49,427 nucleotides of DNA from Bacteroidales bacterium (lineage in GTDB: Bacteria > Bacteroidota > Bacteroidia > Bacteroidales > WCHB1-69): positions 1 to 49,427 of the forward strand of contig JAFXSR010000078.1 in assembly GCA_017525505.1 (NCBI GenBank), read 5' to 3'. Both the position numbers and the translations under genes were made by a program. Below are positions 44,961 to 49,427 of the stretch, piece by piece; position 1 is the first letter of the stretch; each line of letters begins with the position of its first letter. The notes beneath the pieces are model-generated. The model saw only the letters and a list, made by a program, of their open reading frames with translations, made no database searches and had not been told where the DNA came from.

Positions 44961-45683
44961 ATGGATCAAAACGACAATATACAGGAAGTTCAGCAAGCTC
45001 CCCAAGAAGAGACACCCATTATTTCGCTGAAGAACATCAACATTTACCAACGCAACATCCTGGTGTTACCGCAGGTAAGTATGAGTGTCCGGAAAGGTGA
45101 GTTCGTCTATCTGATTGGCAAAACCGGCAGCGGCAAGTCCTCCATTCTGAAGACCCTGATTGCCGAAGTACCCTCCGAAGGTGAAGAGGCCTATATCAAC
45201 GGCTTCAACCTGCTGAAACTGAAAAGAAGAGACATACCCAAACTACGCAAGAGTCTGGGTGTGGTGTTCCAGGACTATCAGCTGTTGTCGGACATGACCG
45301 TGCAGGAAAACCTGATGTACGTGTTGCGCGCCACCCGCTGGAAAGACAAAGTGGCCATGGGCGACCGCTGCCAGGAAGTGCTGGATCTGGTCGGCTTGGC
45401 TACCAAGGACTTCCGCTACCCCCACCAGCTGTCAGGCGGTGAACAGCAGCGTGTTTGCATCGCCCGCGCCCTGCTCAACAAACCCGACATTCTGCTGGCT
45501 GACGAGCCCACCGGCAACCTCGACCCCATCACCTCCGAGGAAATCTTCAAGATTTTCCACGACATCAACAAAAACAGCGGCACCACCGTTCTGATGGCCA
45601 CCCACAATTTCAACATGATCGACAAGTTCGCCTCCAGAACAATCTGCATCGAAAACGGAAAACTGATTGACTCAGTCCTGTAA
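44961..45683 (+). CDS. ftsE: Cell-division ABC transporter ATPase FtsE
   Basis: ATPase of the FtsEX complex, which controls cell-wall hydrolases at division. It is 240 residues. Walker A GKTGSGKSS near 53-61, Q-loop VFQDYQLLSDMT, signature LSGGEQQRVCIARALL, Walker B ILLADEPTGNLDP, and H-loop MATHNFN. The N-terminal about 20 residues (DNIQEVQQAPQEE) are an acidic extension. The FtsX membrane partner is not adjacent; a glycosyltransferase follows one base later. The call as FtsE rather than a LolD-type ATPase rests on its length and the PHQLSGG region. Confidence 0.88.
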   Translation: MDQNDNIQEVQQAPQEETPIISLKNINIYQRNILVLPQVSMSVRKGEFVYLIGKTGSGKSSILKTLIAEVPSEGEEAYINGFNLLKLKRRDIPKLRKSLGVVFQDYQLLSDMTVQENLMYVLRATRWKDKVAMGDRCQEVLDLVGLATKDFRYPHQLSGGEQQRVCIARALLNKPDILLADEPTGNLDPITSEEIFKIFHDINKNSGTTVLMATHNFNMIDKFASRTICIENGKLIDSVL

Positions 45684-45684
45684 T

Positions 45685-46593
45685 ATGCTCTCTGTCCTGA
45701 TACCCATCTTCAACCACAATGTCAACCCTTTAGTCACCGAGCTTGACCGTCAATTGGCACAAGCTGGTATTTCTTATGAGATGATTCTGGCAGACGACTG
45801 CTCCACCGACTTGGATATCAGAGAAAAAAATGCCGGTTTGTCTCAATTAGACAAGGTACAATATATTCAGAATCAAAAAAATACCGGTCGCGCCAAAATC
45901 CGAAACCTCTTGGCGAAGAAAGCACAATATCCCTATTTGCTATTCATCGACTGCGACGCGATGGTCGGTAATCAGGATTACATTAAGAAATATATGGATG
46001 CCATCGAAAAGATGCGTCAACAACAAACTTTTGTGATTAATGGAGGCATAGCCTATAGGAATGAAAAGCCTGATAAACAATATTTTCTGAGATGGTATTA
46101 CGGCAAGCGACGCGAAGAGGAAAGCGCAGGGCAACGTAACAAAAGACCCTATCACCATTTCACCCCTTTCAATGTCATCATCAGCAAGGCTGTTTTTGAA
46201 GAAATCCAATTTGACGAGAATCTGACCACTTACGGCCACGAAGACACACTTTTCGGTTATCAATTGCAGCAGAAGCGAATTCCATACTTGCATATCGACA
46301 ATCCTCTGTATCACGAAGGATTAGATAGCAATGAGGAATATCTGAAAAAGATAAGACTTTCCATTGACAATTTAATATATATTTCTGGTAATCAGAATAT
46401 TAATCATTCTTTTCTGAAAGAAAACAGATTACTGAGCACCTATCAGCAATGCAAAAAAACAGGGATTGCCACACTTTTGGCACGACTTTATAAGCAAAGA
46501 GCGGAAAAGATGCAACAACATTTGAGCCAGAAACCATGCATGCTCCTGATAGATTTGTACAAGCTCAGCTATCTGGCCTCTAAAAAATTGTAA
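45685..46593 (+). CDS. Family 2 glycosyltransferase
   Basis: A GT-A-fold transferase of 302 residues, likely building a surface polysaccharide or similar glycan. It begins MLSVLIPIFNHNVNPLV; nucleotide-sugar binding ADDCSTD near 36-42 and the metal-binding FIDCDAM near 91-97; a later TYGHEDTLFGYQL has the ED pair typical of the acceptor/catalytic region. There is no membrane segment. ATG at 45685 is one base after the ftsE stop, so translation is probably coupled; ispG follows by 3 bases. Donor and acceptor are unknown. Confidence 0.88.
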   Translation: MLSVLIPIFNHNVNPLVTELDRQLAQAGISYEMILADDCSTDLDIREKNAGLSQLDKVQYIQNQKNTGRAKIRNLLAKKAQYPYLLFIDCDAMVGNQDYIKKYMDAIEKMRQQQTFVINGGIAYRNEKPDKQYFLRWYYGKRREEESAGQRNKRPYHHFTPFNVIISKAVFEEIQFDENLTTYGHEDTLFGYQLQQKRIPYLHIDNPLYHEGLDSNEEYLKKIRLSIDNLIYISGNQNINHSFLKENRLLSTYQQCKKTGIATLLARLYKQRAEKMQQHLSQKPCMLLIDLYKLSYLASKKL

Positions 46594-46596
46594 ACC

Positions 46597-47943
46597 ATGA
46601 AATTCCAACAAGTTCACATCGGCAAAATCACCCTGGGCGAAGGACAGCCCGTGATAGTACAATCAATGACCAACACCAACACGGCGGATGTAGAAGCCAC
46701 CGTTGCCCAATGCAAACGCATGATTGCCGCTGGTGCCGAGATGGTGCGTATCACGGTGCCCTCGATGAAGGAAGTAGAATCCCTCCGACAAATCAAGGAA
46801 CAACTTCGGGCAGAAGGCATTGAGACACCGCTGATTGCGGATGTGCATTTCAATCCCAAAGTGGCGGAAGCCGCCGCAGCCATTGTGGAGAAAGTGCGTG
46901 TCAACCCGGGCAATTATGTGGACAAACGCAATTTCAAGACCTTGGATCTGAGCGAGGAAGAATACCAGGCCTCGTTAGACGCCATGGAAGCCAAGGCAAA
47001 ACCGCTGTTTGAGACCTGCAAAGCCCATGGCACGGCACTGCGCATCGGCATCAACCACGGCTCGCTGGCCGACCGCATTGTCAGTCGCTACGGCAACACG
47101 CCCCACGCCATGGCCATGTCTGCCATTGAATGGTTGGACATCTGCGAGAAGAACGACTTCCGCAACATGGTATTCTCGATGAAAGCCAGCAATGTCAACA
47201 CCATGATGGCCGCCACCCTCGACCTGCACAAGATGCTGAGCGAAAGGGACACACTCTACCCCATCCACCTGGGTGTCACGGAAGCGGGAAACGGCTTGGA
47301 AGGACGTGTGAAATCCGCTGCCGGCATCGGAGCCTTGCTGAAGATGGGCATCGGCAACACCATCCGAGTGTCGCTGACAGAAAAGCCTGAAAACGAGACA
47401 CCTTTCGCCCACAAGCTGATTGAAGCCATTGGGAGAATCAAAGAGGATGACTATACCATCGAAAAACAAACACTGGTATATTCCAGCGACGAAAAGGACC
47501 CTGACTTATGGATTGCCGCAGCGGCAGCCATCAGTGGCTATCTCAATTATCATCAAAAAATAGCGGACATCCTCTTAAAAAATCCTAATTTCAGCACAGA
47601 AGAAAACACAAATTTAGCCGACACCATCCTGCAGGCCTGCCGCCTGAAAATGAGCAAAACCGAGTTCATCTCCTGTCCCTCGTGCGGGCGCACGCAATAC
47701 GACATCGAGTCAGTGTTGGCACAGGTCAAGGAGCGCTTCGCCCACTATCCCGGACTGAAGCTTGCCGTGATGGGCTGTATTGTGAACGGTCCCGGCGAGA
47801 TGGCCGATGCCGACTACGGCATTGTGGGGGCCACCAACGGCCTCGCCGCGGTATATAAAGGCAAGGAACGCGTTTCAGAAATCATTCCTATCGCGGAGGC
47901 ATTGGAACAGTTAGAGAAGCTGGTGTACAGTCGTAAAATCTGA
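46597..47943 (+). CDS. ispG: 4-hydroxy-3-methylbut-2-enyl diphosphate synthase, intermediate length
   Basis: Iron-sulfur enzyme of the MEP isoprenoid pathway (also GcpE). It is 448 residues. TIM barrel at about 1-285 (VQSMTNTNTADVEATV, IADVHFNP, RVNPGNYVD, LHLGVTEAG-like IHLGVTEAGNG). The 4Fe-4S domain follows at about 355-445 with CPSCGRT and CIVNGPGEMADADYG. Between them lie about 70-90 residues (TLVYSSDEKDPDLW to RLKMSKTEF) absent from the 372-residue E. coli form but far smaller than the extra domain in the about 600-residue form usual in Bacteroidetes. It is the third gene of ftsE-glycosyltransferase-ispG. Confidence 0.93.
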   Translation: MKFQQVHIGKITLGEGQPVIVQSMTNTNTADVEATVAQCKRMIAAGAEMVRITVPSMKEVESLRQIKEQLRAEGIETPLIADVHFNPKVAEAAAAIVEKVRVNPGNYVDKRNFKTLDLSEEEYQASLDAMEAKAKPLFETCKAHGTALRIGINHGSLADRIVSRYGNTPHAMAMSAIEWLDICEKNDFRNMVFSMKASNVNTMMAATLDLHKMLSERDTLYPIHLGVTEAGNGLEGRVKSAAGIGALLKMGIGNTIRVSLTEKPENETPFAHKLIEAIGRIKEDDYTIEKQTLVYSSDEKDPDLWIAAAAAISGYLNYHQKIADILLKNPNFSTEENTNLADTILQACRLKMSKTEFISCPSCGRTQYDIESVLAQVKERFAHYPGLKLAVMGCIVNGPGEMADADYGIVGATNGLAAVYKGKERVSEIIPIAEALEQLEKLVYSRKI

Positions 47944-48288
47944 CTTGCGATCACAGCTAACGCATGATTTTTTTCCGATACTTTTTTCTTGATAAAAAAA
48001 TATCCAAAAAAATCAAGCCAACTTTTTTCTCTCACACATTCACTTGATGGGAAAGTGTGCAAAAGATCAAGCCGACGGTAAGTGCAGCCGCACAAGCCCG
48101 CTCCCCTCAAACGTCGGCATGGCCTGCGCACGCATCAACATCGCACGTTGTTAACCGTTGTTTTGGCTGGCCTTCCACACCGCATCAGCACCGCATGCCG
48201 GCATTCCCCATGCACCCAGCATCGCATTCAAGACCTGCATTGTAACGGTAATGACGCACTTCCCCTCCCATTGTGCCTGCATAAACTC
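47944..48288. other. Gap after ispG without a clear gene
   Basis: 345 bases. The first 90 are AT-rich with CTTGATAAAAAAATATCC-like sequence and TCAAGCC repeated at 48014 and 48067. From about 48070 the sequence turns GC-rich and repeats CGCA/GCAT words (for example GCATCAACATCGCAC, ACCGCATCAGCACCGCATG). Plus-strand frames through it run on into the broken ATPase and show no family. It looks like repeat or decayed sequence. Confidence 0.4.
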
Positions 48289-48594
48289 TCAGGTCGCGCA
48301 CGGCCATGCCAAGTCGTCTTTGACTTGGTTCCAAATATCCAGTGCCTTCTGCCATTCATCAATCAGCCTCGGCTTGTCACCTGCCAGAACTCCTTTCAGG
48401 TTCATTCTGGCCATTGTGATGGCCTGTTTCATGTTCAGTTTCACGAAACTCTTCTGATAAAGCATACTTGTCGTTGTTTTCCCGCAGAACTTAGGACCAG
48501 CCACCAATATGGCACCTGATGTTTTTAATGCCCTTTCTATCTCATTTTCAATAAGTCTTGAATAATACTTATCTTTGTATTTTTGAATTAACAC
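48289..48594 (-). pseudogene. Truncated DUF4143-type ATPase gene
   Basis: The 101 codons cover only the start of an AAA_14 ATPase: YYSRLIENEIERAL, Walker A GPKFCGKTTT, and LAGDKPRLIDEWQKALDIW with the Walker B region. The frame then ends within a few codons (DDLAWPCAT, stop) where about 320 more residues are expected. The break falls where the sequence becomes the GC-rich repeat-like stretch at about 48300. It is a 3'-deleted relic of the family that is intact at 25249. Confidence 0.8.
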
Positions 48595-48827
48595 TGCTAA
48601 GATACAAAAAAATTCCTATGATTTTCAATTTTATATTCCCGCGATTTCCATCTGCCATGTATTACAACCGTAAGAATTCTGCGGAGCAGGCCTGATATTG
48701 GTAATTTGGTGGTCTGATTCACCCAACGAATGCAAGCAGTCAGTCCAGGACAACGCCCCGGGGAAATAGCATTGTAAATTTCAAGAAGTAAATTATCCCA
48801 ACTTTATCACTTAAACTTTGTTGCCCC

Positions 48828-49427
48828 CTAACCAACCAAATACTCGCCCACGGTCATCGTCTCCCTGTCGAACTGTACACCGACTTTGACGGTAGTGCGG
48901 CCTTCGGTCTCGTAAGGCAGAAAATAGCCTTTGCTGTTAATCTGGTCCAAAGCCTCCTGCGCCGTGCCGTTCACCTTCAGCTCGAAGAAGTAGGTGTTGT
49001 CGGGCATCTGCACCACGAAGTCAATGCGGCCATTAGCGCACTTGACCTGCGTGCGGGCATACACGTTGAGCATGTTGAATATCAGCCAGAAGGTATATTC
49101 ATAGAAACCCTCGTAGTTTTTCACCTCCTTCAGCTTTTCCTTGAAACCCTCCACGTATGGGATGCCCGCAAGAAACGCTTTCATCTCCTGCATGGCGGCG
49201 ACAATGTTGTCATTCTTGAGTGCTCGCCAAAATCGCATGGCAAAACCCGCCGTGTTGTTTTTGTTAATTCCTGTGTAAAGAGGAATCATGTTCTCAACGA
49301 AACCGGTGCGGACTTCCTTGTTTGGTATGGACAAGATATAGAAATCCGTCTCTCTGTCATAGTCTTTGATGGTGATGTACCCGCTTTGGTAGAGCAACGG
49401 CAGCGCGTCATCCATGTTTTCGGTCGG
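48828..49427 (-). CDS. C-terminal part of an AAA-ATPase-like/PD-(D/E)XK nuclease-superfamily protein
   Basis: The frame is open to the right edge, so the N-terminal ATPase-like part is outside. The 200 visible residues match the end of the common Bacteroidetes ATP-binding protein with a PD-(D/E)XK domain (DUF1703 type). The nuclease core is NGRIDFVVQMPDNTYFFELK: the Asp of RIDF and the Glu and Lys of FELK are all present, followed by AQEALDQI and GYFLPY. Such proteins are often multicopy and their role is unknown. It is neighbour to a broken DUF4143 ATPase, so this end of the window is accessory. Confidence 0.85.
   Translation of the reverse strand, partial: PTENMDDALPLLYQSGYITIKDYDRETDFYILSIPNKEVRTGFVENMIPLYTGINKNNTAGFAMRFWRALKNDNIVAAMQEMKAFLAGIPYVEGFKEKLKEVKNYEGFYEYTFWLIFNMLNVYARTQVKCANGRIDFVVQMPDNTYFFELKVNGTAQEALDQINSKGYFLPYETEGRTTVKVGVQFDRETMTVGEYLVG

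Noticed and set aside
48082..48519. Plus-strand open frame of 145 codons after ispG
   Set aside because: It runs through repeat-like sequence and then antisense to the broken ATPase; Arg/His/Pro-rich composition without any domain.

Overview
The window comes from a member of the Bacteroidota, most likely an anaerobic Bacteroidales bacterium. Four lines of sequence evidence point there. Many genes are preceded by the TAnnTTTG type of -7 promoter box, with no obvious Shine-Dalgarno pairing. One secreted peptidase carries a type IX secretion (T9SS) sorting domain, and an Omp28-type lipoprotein and a DUF4831 protein are present. An oxygen-sensitive class III ribonucleotide reductase sits behind a B12 riboswitch. 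lpxC and lpxD genes show lipid A synthesis, so the cell has a Gram-negative envelope. No plasmid, prophage or complete insertion sequence was found.

Layout. 1-5.0 kb: a sodium/solute symporter (cut by the window edge) with a PrsW-like membrane protease, then a partner-switching signalling set (HATPase anti-sigma-type kinase, SpoIIE-type phosphatase with an extracellular sensor, STAS antagonist) with no sigma factor beside it. 5.1-10.7 kb: secreted and lipoprotein genes, a small membrane protein and a C69 dipeptidase. 10.7-16.8 kb: the most accessory-looking stretch. It holds two structured intergenic elements, a small helix-turn-helix gene behind a leader with competing pairings, an ankyrin protein, a membrane-protein gene split by a pentanucleotide repeat, two copies of an orphan coding tail, and a four-helix-bundle/zinc-finger protein. 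16.8-19.7 kb: nrdD-nrdG under a cobalamin riboswitch. 19.8-24.5 kb: a large polytopic membrane protein, then lpxD, lpxC and an AAA ATPase on the minus strand. 24.7-33.9 kb: tRNA-Ser(GCT), a DUF4143-type ATPase, leuS with an unusual inserted domain, an M1 peptidase and cstA. 34-38 kb: radC, a DUF58 protein and two secreted proteins of unknown role. 38.5-48 kb: an M3 lipoprotein peptidase, an MBL hydrolase, aroA, gyrB, and a tight ftsE-glycosyltransferase-ispG operon. 48-49.4 kb: a broken ATPase gene and the end of an AAA/PD-(D/E)XK protein.

The most unusual signals are these. (1) The leucyl-tRNA synthetase carries about 110 extra residues that look like a PD-(D/E)XK nuclease fold. (2) aroA has been invaded in frame by three related palindromic repeats that encode similar peptides. 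(3) A leader upstream of the small HTH gene has long, mutually exclusive pairings and a terminator-like end. (4) An (ACAAC)5 tract puts a membrane-protein gene out of frame and could switch it on and off. (5) Many gaps between genes carry tandem arrays of 7- or 8-base words, often starting at the stop codon. All function calls are from reading the sequence; no database search was run.
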